A stretch of DNA of 64,000 nucleotides from Circinella minor (taxonomy: Eukaryota; Mucoromycota; Mucoromycetes; Mucorales; Lichtheimiaceae): the NCBI GenBank assembly GCA_016758965.1, contig JAEPRB010000024.1, forward strand, positions 236,010 through 300,009, read 5' to 3'. The notes below the pieces were generated by a model. It ran no database searches and was not told where the DNA came from. It worked only from the letters and a program-made list of their open reading frames with translations. The translations under genes and the position numbers were made by a program. Shown in pieces: positions 23,003-34,443 of the stretch; position 1 is the first letter of the stretch, and every line of letters starts with the position of its first letter.

Positions 23003-23457
23003 TTCTTTTAGCAATTCTTTCTCTCAATTCTTCTATTCTTCTAGTTTCTCGTGTTAACTCTCGTCTCTAAGTGAACAATAGCCAATATTATGTCACATTT
23101 GTAAATGGTAAAATCTTTATAATATTTGTAACAATTTGCAACTTGCCCTATTAGCTCTTGCTGCCAAGTCATCATAATCAACATCGCGTTTATAAAGTAT
23201 ATAATTCTAAAGTGACGTTAGCGTTAATGTTCGAACAACCAAAACAAAATTGAACAAAAAACGTTACTTACGGATACATTATTTGAAATCATTATTTTTT
23301 TGAACTTCGTCACCAACAGGCTTTTCACGTGCGAATAATCAGCTACACTCGACTTTTGAGAAAAAAAGTCTACAGCTTCATCAATACATTATTCAATGTA
23401 CTCAGTCAGTTGTGGGGTGTCAGTTCGTTCCAAATATTCAAGGACGGATTCTTCCAT

Positions 23458-26400
23458 TGTATTTAAATGGGCCCGGATACCATGTATGAGGCAAAAAAAA
23501 ATTAATTGTCCACAATTAGGAAATGATCCTAGTAGCGAAGCGAAATGGAGATTATTCTATTGTAAAATGATTAATTGTATTTTATATATGGGTTGGAACT
23601 TATAACTACGTATTTAAAAAATAAAATGATAATAATAACTAGCTATTAGTCATACTTACTGTAAATATAATATTTGACCAAATTATATTGTAAATATTAT
23701 TGTTCGACATCCATTTTGCCACAGAGTGAGTGTTGTATTTTACTTTTTTTGTTCCCTTTACACTCAAAGGTGTCACAAATGGTACATGTATTTAAATGTT
23801 TTTATGAATGTCTTCAAGGAGATTATTATTGCTGCTGCTTCTGCTACTGCTGCTATCTCTAAATGTTTGTAGTGCTATAATAGAATTTGGATCTGTTAAT
23901 ACTAAATTCTATTGCAGCTACAGTTCAACACTTTTGAAGACGTACTTATCACTTCAAATAAACTCGATTCCATAGCACTGGATTCAATGGCAGTAGTTCG
24001 ACTAATGGTAGATTCATTATTAATGATCCGGTTGTTAACAATGTTCTTGGTAGCACTAACATAAGTAGAATTTTCATCTCCACACACGCAATCATGAACT
24101 CTCCATTAGATAATGCTTTTGTTCCATTAGATTTTCTTCTGGCATTAGGATTTCTTCCTTCTGTTTTTTTCTCCCACGTCTTTTATTATTATTAGAGTTA
24201 TATTCCATTATGACACTATTGAACCAATCCATGACACCAATAACTTTTTTTTAATATTGACGCTAATAAAGTAATAATGTATGAACTTTTTTCTCTCTTA
24301 TGCTTTATGCTTACCTGTTTAAATCTCAGCAACATGTCATAGTCAAAAGTGATTGGGTAAATCCAAACGTTATGGCTTTCGCTGCCTCATTCACTGTGGC
24401 CGTGCCTTTAAAATGTCACAGTAAAGAAAAAGAAAGGTTATTTGAAAAATTTTCCGTTACGGGTTTTTTTTATGTGTTAACTCCCAAAGTAAAGAAAAAA
24501 CAGTACTACTATATATACTCCATACGCTGTGCGCGTTACCATCTACTATATACTATTAAATACAACAGTCCATACAGATAACACTCCAAATAAAGAAATA
24601 CTGATAAATTAAAAAATCCTGTTTTTTATTTGTGTACGTAACGAGTTCTGCGTTTTTACTACGCACGGTCACTATGCCAAACTTCTCTCATCTTTGTTCC
24701 TTTTGTTGTTCTCGACCGCATGAAAAATCAACCATCATGTTGTTTTTAAAAAAAATAGGTAAGGGAAATGCGATACGTGCAGTAACCAAAATTGGCAAAT
24801 GCATTTTATGAATTTTCTTCCATAGCTGCAAAAATATCTTCACGTGTCATTGAAAAAACAAGCAAGTGCATAAGGTGTTCTGATTGATCCCTTATTTTTA
24901 CTCTTTTATATATGCACACCCTCATTCATTTTTTGTTTAGCCCTCTCAACGCTTTTTATTATGCAATTATTCTTCATGGTGTAACCATTTTTCTTTGTTT
25001 ATTTCGAAAATACAGATATATATGTGTGTGTGAATACTAACTATTTGTTACTCTTTATCATGACTGACTGGTAGAATAAAAAAAAAAGTAAAGGGAAATA
25101 AAAGGTAAGGGTGGAAACAATGTATATCAGTACTATTCGAATAATGGAATAAAGTCTTCGGCCAAAGGGACTCGACTTAAAAGACATGATAAGAAAGAGT
25201 CTACGCGGTCTTTGTTTTTTATTTATTTGTTTGTTTGTTTTTGGATGAAAGATAGCAGCATCATACCTGTCAGTGTTCGCATATTCATAAAGATACACTA
25301 AATATTTTTGTTGTATTCACTTACTGAGATGGGTTTGTCACGGCCCTCCATTATCCATATTATTACTTCACTGAATTGACGAAAATGGAAATGGAAATAT
25401 CTTGTATATTATATATTGTCGCGTCAACGTCAACCCTTTCTATCCACTGGTGACTCTTTCATTTATTTACTCATTTACGTAACAACTGACTATCATAATA
25501 TTTTATTATTTGTATATATATATTATCCTAAAAATTCTATACGTATCATATTTATTATTTTGAAACACGTATACATATAATTCGTTAAACTAATTACAAG
25601 CTGATCGACTGACACACTATACGTATTCACACTGTTTTTATTTTTTTGAACACAACCGCGACCAAATAAGTTTACGTCATTAACACGTTAAATAATGTTC
25701 ATCAATACAAGAAAAAGTCAATTCAAGAATAGAGGCGATTTATTATACTATTTTAATAAGTACATTCTTCTTTGCTATGCATAATCAGGATAATAGTTGT
25801 AGAATAAAAATCTTATTTCTCAAAACTTGTTTTTTTCTCACTTTACTATTAATATCATTCTCACTATGTATGATATTCATCTTTTTTATGGGTTAATGCT
25901 ACAGCAATATATTTATGTCCAGGCAGTTTATCTTATTAAAAGTTACAAGATCAACGCCAGTAGTCGACTACGGTTAAATGAAAAAAGAGGGTTTTTTCAT
26001 AATATATATATACGTATAAAGCACACATAGGCACACATAGCTGGGATTGTTACCGACAGAAGACATTTATTTATTTATTTATTTTCTCTTAATTGTAGTC
26101 AACTTCTGGGGTTAAAATTCTAACTTTTAATAAGGTAAATTGGCTGGACATAGCCACACTGGAACCCCTTTAATTTCTAAGTTACATTTCTTTTGTGAGA
26201 ATAATGGTAGTTTACGTAAAGGTCACACAAACTTCCATGGTCGTTTTAAAGTGGGCCTTCATTTTACATTACGATTATGACTTAAAAATTATTATATGTA
26301 TATGGGGGGGGTAAAATATAAAATAATGTATGTAAATAGAGTTTTTAAAATAATAGATAATGTACGAAATAATGATTTATAAGAAATTAGAAAAAAGTTA

Positions 26401-26770
26401 TATAAATAGATAACATGAGAATATAGTCTAAAAAATACATATGGGATGTAATTATACGTACATTCATATGGGTATTATTATTTTTGTTTTTGTATTTGAT
26501 GTGTTGTTGATATTGATGTTCGGGTGCGTATGACTCCCTCTTGTTTTTGTTTCCGTATTCTTGAATTATGTAATGTTTCTTTCATAGCGCCACTGGCATG
26601 TAGTGTACTATAGCAAATTAATAAGAAATGTAGTTATTGTGTTTTGCAAGTATGGATCTTCATTTACTGTGTATAAAGTAAAATCACCGTAGTACAAAAC
26701 CCCTTTCAATAAGTTTCTTTTGGATGATAAGTTATTTCACTTTGCCAAATGGTATATATATTATTGAAAA
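23458..26770. other. Decayed accessory stretch without a supported gene
   Basis: About 3.3 kb. On the minus strand at 24240-24080 a frame starts MDWFNSVIMEYNSNNNKRR and continues GRKKQKEE, an AT-hook-like basic patch that soon hits stops. At 23800-23700 (minus) a CTICDTFECKGNKKSKIQHSLC-like stretch has C2H2 spacing but no intact frame. At 26105-26280 (plus) an open stretch GKLAGHSHTGTPLISKL...KVGLHFTLRL ends in TGA and looks like an orphan coding remnant of unknown family. The rest is AT-rich and featureless. Confidence 0.4.
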
Positions 26771-27228
26771 TGGGAATTGCTACGGACACCCCAAAAACAT
26801 ACTATATTAAGTAATTTCATCTCTTACGGACACCCCACTTTTATATTTTTTCAAGGGCACACAACAAATTGATATAATCACATCGTATCCACCCATTTAT
26901 ACACTATCTATACAGCTATTATCGTTATACGACTTATAAATGTTTATGAAACTTATATTATCAGCTCGACTTTTTATAATAGCAATCAATATTTCTTATG
27001 GTTTCTTACTATATTCATTGTGTACACAAGTGGGAATTGTGGGCCTTATGAAAGCAAGACAAAAAAGGAATCATATATACTTTTAATGTTACATATGAGC
27101 GGTCAAACAAGCGCTATTGGTGTTGACAACGCTATTACTATAGTTTATATGGTCTAAGAACTTATTTGATAACTGTTTATTTGTGGGGTGTCCGTAAGCA
27201 AAATATGGGGTGTCCGTAGCAATTCCCA
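26771..27228. mobile_element. MITE of 458 bp with doubled terminal repeats
   Basis: Perfect inverted termini of at least 23 bp start TGGGAATTGCTACGGACACC and are mirrored at 27206-27228. The motif TACGGACACCCCA occurs twice at each end (near 26781 and 26824; 27182 and 27206 as complement). The flanks carry a 7-bp direct repeat TTGAAAA (26764-26770 and 27229-27235). No coding capacity is visible. The superfamily is uncertain; a 7-bp duplication is unusual and could be an 8-9 bp duplication that has drifted. Confidence 0.8.
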
Positions 27229-27312
27229 TTGAAAATAAGTTAATGATTCTACAAGCTACACACTAAATCTAACTACATTTCACAATTTAAAAAAAAAATA
27301 TGTTGGATCAAT

Positions 27313-28185
27313 GGTGCCAATTTCAATGGATGGAAACTTTCAATTGAAACGATTTAATCAAAGTTTTGATTCGCCAGCTGTTAATTCCTGCGCAGAAATT
27401 GTCAACTCATTTTTGGAAAGCCAACAATGATGTTGGTACTTCCGAGTATAATGTGAGCATGGGTTTTTGCTATTTACAGTATTATAATGTTATGTCATAT
27501 GGCTAATTTGATACCATATAGAATCGTAGACGTCTTATAACGGCTGCCACAGACAGCTACTGTAAAGGCTGGAAATCCCTATCAAAAGCAAGTTCAAGAA
27601 ATATATTTGTCCCAACTACTGGTGTTTTTGCGGCAATATGCTCTCGCCATGATTTTGTTTTGGATCTTATAGATATGCAAACAACTGGAGAAAAGTAATT
27701 GACTTAGAATTAAAATATTATTTAGATAAAGGATAAACTTACTAATACGCTAACTATATTTTAGAATCGAGTATCTGTTGAGCATATTGAACCAGGTGAA
27801 GGAGACATATGACACGAACATATGCATTACATATGATGTCTCATGTAAACTTGGCAAAGCCATTGAGGTATGTATTTTTAAAACTAATCAATTATATACT
27901 CTTTAATTCTAACTCTTTATCAAAAGTATACTGAAAAGGTATATGATCTGAAGGAAGCACCATTGACCATTGGTCCCTTCCACATATACGGTCATGAAGC
28001 TTCCTGCAAGCACACTACCATCCAAAGCTGATTCTAAATCTTGGATTGATTGACGGTGAAGGTTGCGAACGATTTCAGTCATTTATGAGCCCGTTCGTCA
28101 TACCAACACGATATATGTCAGAGTTTAATTTTCACCTTTTCCTAAACTTACTATTCAATCATTATCATGAACAAAAGTTGGAGGC
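27313..28185 (+). pseudogene. Decayed KDZ-type (Kyakuja/Dileera/Zisupton) transposase
   Basis: Four exon-like pieces (27313-27452, 27522-27694, 27765-27867, 27927-28185) read through a recognisable order of KDZ motifs: SMDGNFQLKR (first Asp), TGVFAAICSRHDFVLDLIDM and TTGEKIEYLLSIL, ITYDVSCKLGKAIE (second Asp), FHIYGHEASCKH, then LIDGEGCERFQSFMSPF (catalytic Glu region). Breaks: a TGA ends the first piece after NSFLESQQ, and a frame change with stops separates SCKHTTIQS from the DGEGCER segment. The N-terminal SWIM/CxC region and the far C-terminus are absent; sequence of another gene family begins abruptly at 28186. The element cannot encode an active enzyme. Confidence 0.75.
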
Positions 28186-28442
28186 ACTTGGTAATTTTTT
28201 TTTGACACTTTGGGGAATGAATTCTAGATAAATTTTGTTACGTATTAACCTTTTTTCTAACTTAGGAAACTCGCAAGAAGAGTACTGTGATTGACACAGA
28301 TAAATTAAAAAAAGATATTAAGAAGTGGTCTGAAGCCAAGCCAACAAGTGTTGAGTAAGTTTTGACTTTTGACATTAGTGTACATATGCTAATTAGTTTA
28401 TTTTCAATAGAGTTTTATGTTATGGAATTATTGATTTAGTAA
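28186..28442. repeat. Shared family block M1, copy 2 (inverted partner 22747-23002)
   Basis: Nearly identical, in reverse complement, to 22747-23002, including both intron parts. The junction with the KDZ remnant at about 28186 is sharp, which marks a recombination or insertion breakpoint. Confidence 0.9.
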
Positions 28443-29307
28443 CTGGCCAGAAAAATGAAAACAAGGACCCTAGCTGAATTGGAATTACTGACCATGGCAT
28501 CAGATTTAGATTACGCGAAACACTCTGTGATTTGGGGACTGAATTTGACGTACGTTATATTACAAAAAAGAAAAAAAAAAGAAAAAGTAATTGTCGAATT
28601 TTCATTCTTATAAATGTTTTTTTGTTAGCATGAAGAAACTACCAATGAACTCCATCAAGATCAAGTTATCTATTGGTGAATGTGAACTGTGGAACACCTA
28701 CTTTGATCCAATACTTTCAAGCATATTGGCTGATCCTGATAAAAACATCATTTTACGTTGGGCAAATGTGGAATGCGATAGAACAGCGAACCAACGACCT
28801 GACGCGACTATTTCTACTATCAATTAATTGGAATTTGGCAAAAGTCTTGGATTTGGTGAGGTGAAAAAATCACAACCGACGTGCGACAAGTTTTCCCTCT
28901 GTCATGATCTACTTCGTTTGGCGATCTTTTGCAAGGATACTCTTGATATCAACCAATTGAAAGCATCACTCTCGTTTCAGATTCATGGTAAGACGTAAAA
29001 AGGGAAAAAATATATATATTACTCACATTTTATTCATTAGGCTTTGAAATCACTTTTTTCTTGACTCGCTTGCGACATGACGGACAACCTTACTTTTCCA
29101 CGATCTGTTGATGAACTTCCCGCCTTTGTCAATATGAAAACTATGAGAACTCTGTTACAGGTAACAGACGTGTTTTGGCGTCTTTGCAAAAAAGATGAAA
29201 AATGGCTCACTTCCTGGTCACGGCCCACTTTCCTTAGTAATTATGAAGTACTGGATGCTAGCAAGGATAGGAAACGAAGTTGTGCGGTACGATTCGGTCA
29301 AGAATGA
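28186..29307 (+). pseudogene. Second broken copy of the mosaic family, PD...EVK core
   Basis: After block M1 the frame runs on as GIIDLVTGQKNENKDPS, then a stop, then RFRLRETLCDLGTEFD and a GTACGT intron. The next exon carries GECELWNTYFDPILSSILADPD, then NQRPDATISTIN, an in-frame TAA, then LEFGKSLGFGEVKK, LLRLAIFCKDTLD and LSFQIHG. After another intron come FEITFFLTRLRHDG and, one frame over, VDELPAFVNMKTMRTLLQVTDVFWRLC. RPD followed about 20 residues later by GEVK is the spacing of a PD-(D/E)XK nuclease core; I infer this fold, with modest confidence. At least two nonsense codons and two frame changes make it a pseudogene. An AATAAA follows near 29384. Confidence 0.7.
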
Positions 29308-29450
29308 ATGAGCTTTGTATTCCCACATTATTATCCTATCGAGTATAGTTTTATCCATTCCCCTGTTATTTTCTTGATTCCAATAAAACGCTTATTGATA
29401 TATTGTCTTCATGTATTTTTTTTACATTAAACATTATCATACTCTGATAA

Positions 29451-30252
29451 CTTGGCAACAAATACAACCATCAATATCAACTGTCTCTCCAGCAAACATT
29501 TGCCCTTTTGTAAAGTAGTAATGTGTGTTTTATGGAATACCGGCAATAACACAGTAATTACGGGGATCTTTTCATTGTGGAACACAGTTCACTACTGTTC
29601 CTTCTTTTTGTGTTTATATCATACTCTTATTTCCTATACTTGTTATCTTGATAAAATAAATGAACAAAAATCTCATAATAGTATTAAAAAGCGTTGTTGA
29701 TTGTTGATAAGTTGGAATTCTGTTCGAGAACTTTTTTGTTGAGAGGAAGGTTCGTGAATGTGATGTTGAAATCAGTGAATTTACAGACATAGTGCTTGCA
29801 TTAAAAACAGATTTCAGTAAAGCTCCCACAAAAACCACTGGATGGTTGACATTACGATTTAATAAATGTATGGTTTGGGGAGGAAAATAGCTACTAGTCT
29901 CCAGGTAGCTTGCCAAAAAAAAAAAAGTCGCTTGCAATATGATAACTCATAAAGCATATCTCTATGGATAATACAATCTTACTATCAAACAGTATAATAG
30001 AATTAGATATAAGTTGTTAGCTGGCAAATAATAATTCACTATACGCCATTATGATATTATTAGTAAAAGGAAAAATAAACAATCAAGAAGCAAAATTGGA
30101 TTTTGTCATGCGCCAAATTGATAATAACTCTACGCAAAATCATAAAATTTCCCAATGCCCAAAAATGAAAACGTCCTTCCGTCAAAATGATAGTCCTCCC
30201 ACCGCAAATTTAAAAAAAAATCAAGCGCCAAATCATAAGAAAAATCCTGTAA
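29451..30252. repeat. Long direct repeat, arm A (partner 43438-44191)
   Basis: About 750 bp are shared, almost base for base, with 43438-44191 in the same orientation. Arm A has about 45 extra bases near 30171-30215. The arms carry no recognisable terminal repeats. A minus-strand 107-codon frame and a short plus-strand frame (CDVEISEFTDIVLALKTDFS) occur in both arms; their meaning is unknown. Confidence 0.9.
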
Positions 30253-31611
30253 AAGAAGTGGAGACATTATTGAAGCATGTTAAAAATTCACACGAGGAAA
30301 AAATTTATGTATATGTATATTAACTATGTTATATATTATTTTTTACCAAAAGAAAAAAAAACGAAAAAGTTTATACACGTTGTGATATCCTAATATATAT
30401 ATGTATAAAAAAAAGTAAGCACCAATTCCCAGACAGAATTCCCACCGTCATTAATCGTTATTCCTTTGCAACAAGGATTGAGCATGTAGTATTAGTAAGA
30501 GAAATGATCAGGATGAATCATCATAGTATTAATTCAAAACAGTCGATGTTTATAGTTATTGCTATAGCACATCGTATATTCAATAGAGAAAGGATAAAAA
30601 TAAATGTATTTATGTACATATACGTAGTAACCAGACAACCCTATGATATTCATGACAATAAAAAGGCAAACATTCATTTTTATTTCATTTTGCTCACTAG
30701 AGTTAGATAAATTTTTATGCAAGGATAAATATGCTTTGATTTTGAATTATTAGTACACTACTGCTTTATTTACATATTGTAATCGAATAGTCGTTGTTGT
30801 TTATATATCGTATGTATATATGATAATAATAATCTAGACCCCGCATTAATGGCACTATTACTACGATCACTATTTATTTTTTTTAGCTTGGTTTAAGTGT
30901 GTGGAAATATCTCGTCTGGGAATATGCAAGTATTCAATTGATTCACACAGAACAGGTAACAAGTTGAAAAGATGACCATTATGATACTATTTGTTAATTC
31001 TTTTCTTTATGTCTTTAATTCTACTTATTATGTCGTCAAATCATTAATAAACAAAGTCAAGAATTCTGTATGGTTGAAATATATAAAAAAAAAAGTTATA
31101 GTATTTTGTTACGAATTTATTATATTTACTGCTATTGAATTTATAGTCACTGTTACCTTAATGAAAATGATAGGTAAGTAACATCATTTGAAGTTGCTAT
31201 TATTACATGTGATTGATTTTGAAGTTGAGATTTCATCAGTTATCAGTTGTATGTTAGTTATATTTTTTTATTATCAATAATATATTCAGGCAATACTAAT
31301 ACATTGATTCATTTTATAAACTAGCTTTTTTCTTGTGTTGAGAAGAATGGATCCCAAGAAATATATTGTCAAGAGAGAAAACAAAAGGGGTACATTATTG
31401 TCGATGGGAATTATTATGCCTTCGACAAAAGAAATCTCCCCTTGCTGTTTTTTAATACCCGCCAAGCTTTTTTTTAATACACACCTCCACAAATTTCGTT
31501 TTTAATAATACGTACACACACTCTACTATTATTACCTCTTCAAACTTGGCACTTAATATTATTATTATTATTTTTTCCTTTTTTTATTCATTTTCATATA
31601 GTAGTTAAAAT
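30253..31611. other. Intergenic stretch upstream of SNX4
   Basis: No gene is supported in this 1.36-kb stretch. The last 150 bp (31450-31611), with pyrimidine-rich runs and ATT repeats, probably hold the SNX4 promoter and 5' UTR. Confidence 0.45.
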
Positions 31612-34366
31612 ATGAGTGACGAATATGAAAATGTAGAATGGAATGTTCATGCGACTTCGGATGCTTATACCCCACAGGTTGAAGGTGACGATCCACTATC
31701 TGCTTTTAGCAGCAGTAACGGATATCAAAATAATAACGATAATAATAATGTCGGTCAAATGGTACATTATATATTTTAAATTATATTAATTAGAAAATAA
31801 GAATAAAACAATTAAATATATATATAAGACAGGGGACTAACATTGACTGTTTAAAAGAAAGGCTTTATGTCTATTAATGGACATCATGACAATTCACCAT
31901 CTTCACCAACATTACCTACAACTCCATCTTTTATGCCGACCATTAACAATGGATCACAAACAACAGCAATAAAATCAGCGACTACTCCAACTACATCATT
32001 ACCAACTATCAATGGAAAAGAAAATGATATAGCAACTTCTTCTTCTTCTCCTTCTTCAATGATACCTGATACCCATTATACTAATAGTTCAACACCTGAC
32101 AACAACCATTATCCATATCAAAAAAGTCCATTTTCTACTACTTCTGGTTCTTCTTCATCTTTCCCGAGCGAACCTTTTATAGCAAAACCAATGGTCATTA
32201 GCATTGCTGATCCACAGAAGCATACAGATGGTGCCCAAGGAACTTTTATTACATATCTTATTACTACCATCGTATGTATAAAAAAAAGTTAATTAATTAG
32301 CTGATTTGATCTTCATTTATTTATAATCTACCTAAAGAAAGGATAAGACGATGTGTGTTTGTGTGTGTGCGAGAGAGAGAAATAATTATATAAGCAAGTG
32401 ATATTAGTAGCGTGTATATGTTTAATGGTAATGATGATAACAAAAGATATAGATTATTAATTAATTGAATGCATAATTAGACATCGCTTGATACTTTTGC
32501 GTCTGCTCAACCTAGATCTGTTCGGCGGAGATTTCAAGACTTTGTATGGCTGCATAATGCTCTTTTATTAGAATATCCTGCTGCTATCGTGCCGCCATTG
32601 CCTGAAAAGCATCGTTTAGGTAAAGTCTCCCCCATCTACATAAATACTTATATCTATACATATGATACAATTATCACATATAATAATAAACTTTTTTTTT
32701 TGTATAAAAATATATTTCTATGTATATGTATATTTATTAGAATATATCAAAGGAGATCGATTTAGCTCTGAGTTTATTGATAGACGAAAAATGAGGTAAA
32801 GTTTATTTGTTTTGAAATCATATAATATTAATGGACACTAATATTATTATTTTTAGTTTACAATGGTTTTTGAATCGAATAGCTCGTCATCCAGAAATAC
32901 AACGATCTCAATCTGTTCGCGTATTTCTTGAATCAGGAGATTTTGTAAGTTCTTGTCCTATTATTATTATTATTATAACAAATAAAATAGTATTAATATT
33001 TTTTCCTAATTTAGAGAAATGACAAACGGATGCAATCCCGAAAGGTGCCGCCAGCTGCTTCTGTTCTGGATACATTAAGTGATACGTTACTCAATGCTTT
33101 TAGTAAAATTAAAAAACCTGATGAACGATTTGTTGATATGAAAGAAACAGTGGATAAATTAGAAGATAATTTAAATACGGTAGAACAACTCTATTCAAGA
33201 ATTGGGAAACGACAAAGTGGTTAGTTTAATTAATTTAAAAGCTTTGTTTCAGTGAAGAGTATAAACATATTCTGTTTTTGAAAGTTTCTATTTATAATTA
33301 TATATATATAAGATTTACAACAGGATTATACTAGTTTTGGGCAAGGTATACAAGGACTTTCCACTTTGGAAACTGGTATATCAAAACAATTACAAGGTTT
33401 TGCTGATGTCACGGAAAAATATGAAAAGGCAATGAAGAAAATGGTAAATAAAGTTACTATTATTAAGAGAAAAAAAAAAGAAGGAGATTTATATAATTAA
33501 ATAATTATTCTTTATAAATATTAATATATTAGAATCATGACGAAGATTTACTGTATCTGAATGATGTGCATGAATTATTAGCGTATTGTCATGCAGCCAA
33601 GGTATATATATTTCATATCTATAAAAGATTTAGATATGTGAAGACGAAAGAGGGATGGAATAAAAGTATTATTCGGAATGAATGGGATGATTGATGATAG
33701 ATTTTAATGCATTACTTTTATAGACAACTTTGAGAGCAAGAGACCAAAAACAGTTAGATTTTGAAGAATTATCAGCTTATTTGGATAGAACGAGACAAGA
33801 ACGTGAAAGGACTATGCATCCTGGACGGCATTTGGATGGGGGAGTTAATATTAGTGAATTAGTAACTGATAAAATTAATGAAGTTCGAGGTATCGATATG
33901 GTGCGTGCAAGAAGAGAAAAATTAGTTCGATTAGAACGAAAAATAAAGGAGGTATTTATACATATATATATATATATATATATATTAAATAAAAAGTGAA
34001 AAAAAAAACTCGTATATTTATATATTTATTTATATGAATCATTATATTTATTAGTTGGAAAGCGAAGTTGCTAATGCAAACGATGAATCGAATGCCTTTA
34101 ATAAACAAGTTATTAAAGAATTTGAATTGTTTCAACAAGCAAAAACTGAGGAGATGAAACAAGGTCTGGTTGCTTATGCTGATTCTCATATAAAGTTTTA
34201 TGAAACGGTAAGAGTTTTTTTTTTAAAAAAAAATATTGCAGATAGAAAAGTTAATCTGTAATTTTATATGTATACATAGGGTGTTTCTATATGGGAAAGT
34301 ATATTACCCACATTGGAGAGTATAAAGATAGAGGATGGTCATAAAGAGGATGAAGGAGATGAATGA
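31612..34366 (+). CDS. SNX4: Sorting nexin 4 / Atg24 (PX-BAR)
   Basis: Eleven exons (31612-31761, 31858-32271, 32481-32619, 32741-32795, 32857-32944, 33015-33219, 33313-33443, 33533-33601, 33724-33951, 34055-34207, 34280-34366) give 572 residues. After a Ser/Thr/Asn-rich N-terminus of about 165 residues, a PX domain reads ISIADPQKH...TYLITTI, VRRRFQDFVWLHNALL (PI3P-binding Arg-Arg-Phe), IVPPLPEKHRL, FIDRRKMSLQWFLNRIARHP and FLESGDF. A long helical BAR region follows and ends in an acidic tail. Snx4/Atg24 binds PI3P on endosomes, pairs with Atg20 or Snx41, recycles SNAREs and supports selective autophagy. All phases agree; introns are short, one containing a (TA)n run. Confidence 0.93.
33959..33985. 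repeat. (TA)n microsatellite in a SNX4 intron
   Basis: The intron 33952-34054 contains an uninterrupted TA run of about 27 bp just after its donor. It leaves the splice sites intact. Confidence 0.9.
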
Positions 34367-34412
34367 GAAAGATCAAGTTAAATAACTTGTATAAAGTAGA
34401 AGAAGTATTGCT

Positions 34413-34443
<31 letters not shown>

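Larger units (their letters stand above)
21167..23457 (-). pseudogene. Broken nine-exon gene of a mosaic repeated family
   Basis: Nine exons can be traced: 23457-23272, 23206-23147, 23066-22998, 22922-22834, 22777-22609, 22518-22343, 22245-21969, 21882-21424 and 21336-21167. The last two internal exons each contain a small MITE. With both MITEs and one TA each set aside, every splice phase agrees and the frame would be 452 codons. An in-frame TAA at 23391-23389 (codon 23) breaks exon 1; MITE sequence brings stops in exons 7 and 8. Intron 2 has a GC donor (AGG/GCAAGT). Visible segments are a basic helical region (RRELTRETRRIEELRERIA), the block IEPNPGTMKILDNNTDQ, a C-terminal core KADVEIALFEVSGPP and YIYSMNMPKWGLYVFQ. 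Blocks recur at 28.2, 37.4 and 39.4 kb. Function is unknown; the core may be a degenerate PD-(D/E)XK fold. Confidence 0.8.

Noticed and set aside
29614..29937. 107-codon minus-strand frame, repeated at 43601-43936
   Set aside because: Present only because the direct-repeat arms are nearly identical; no motif or start context supports a gene.
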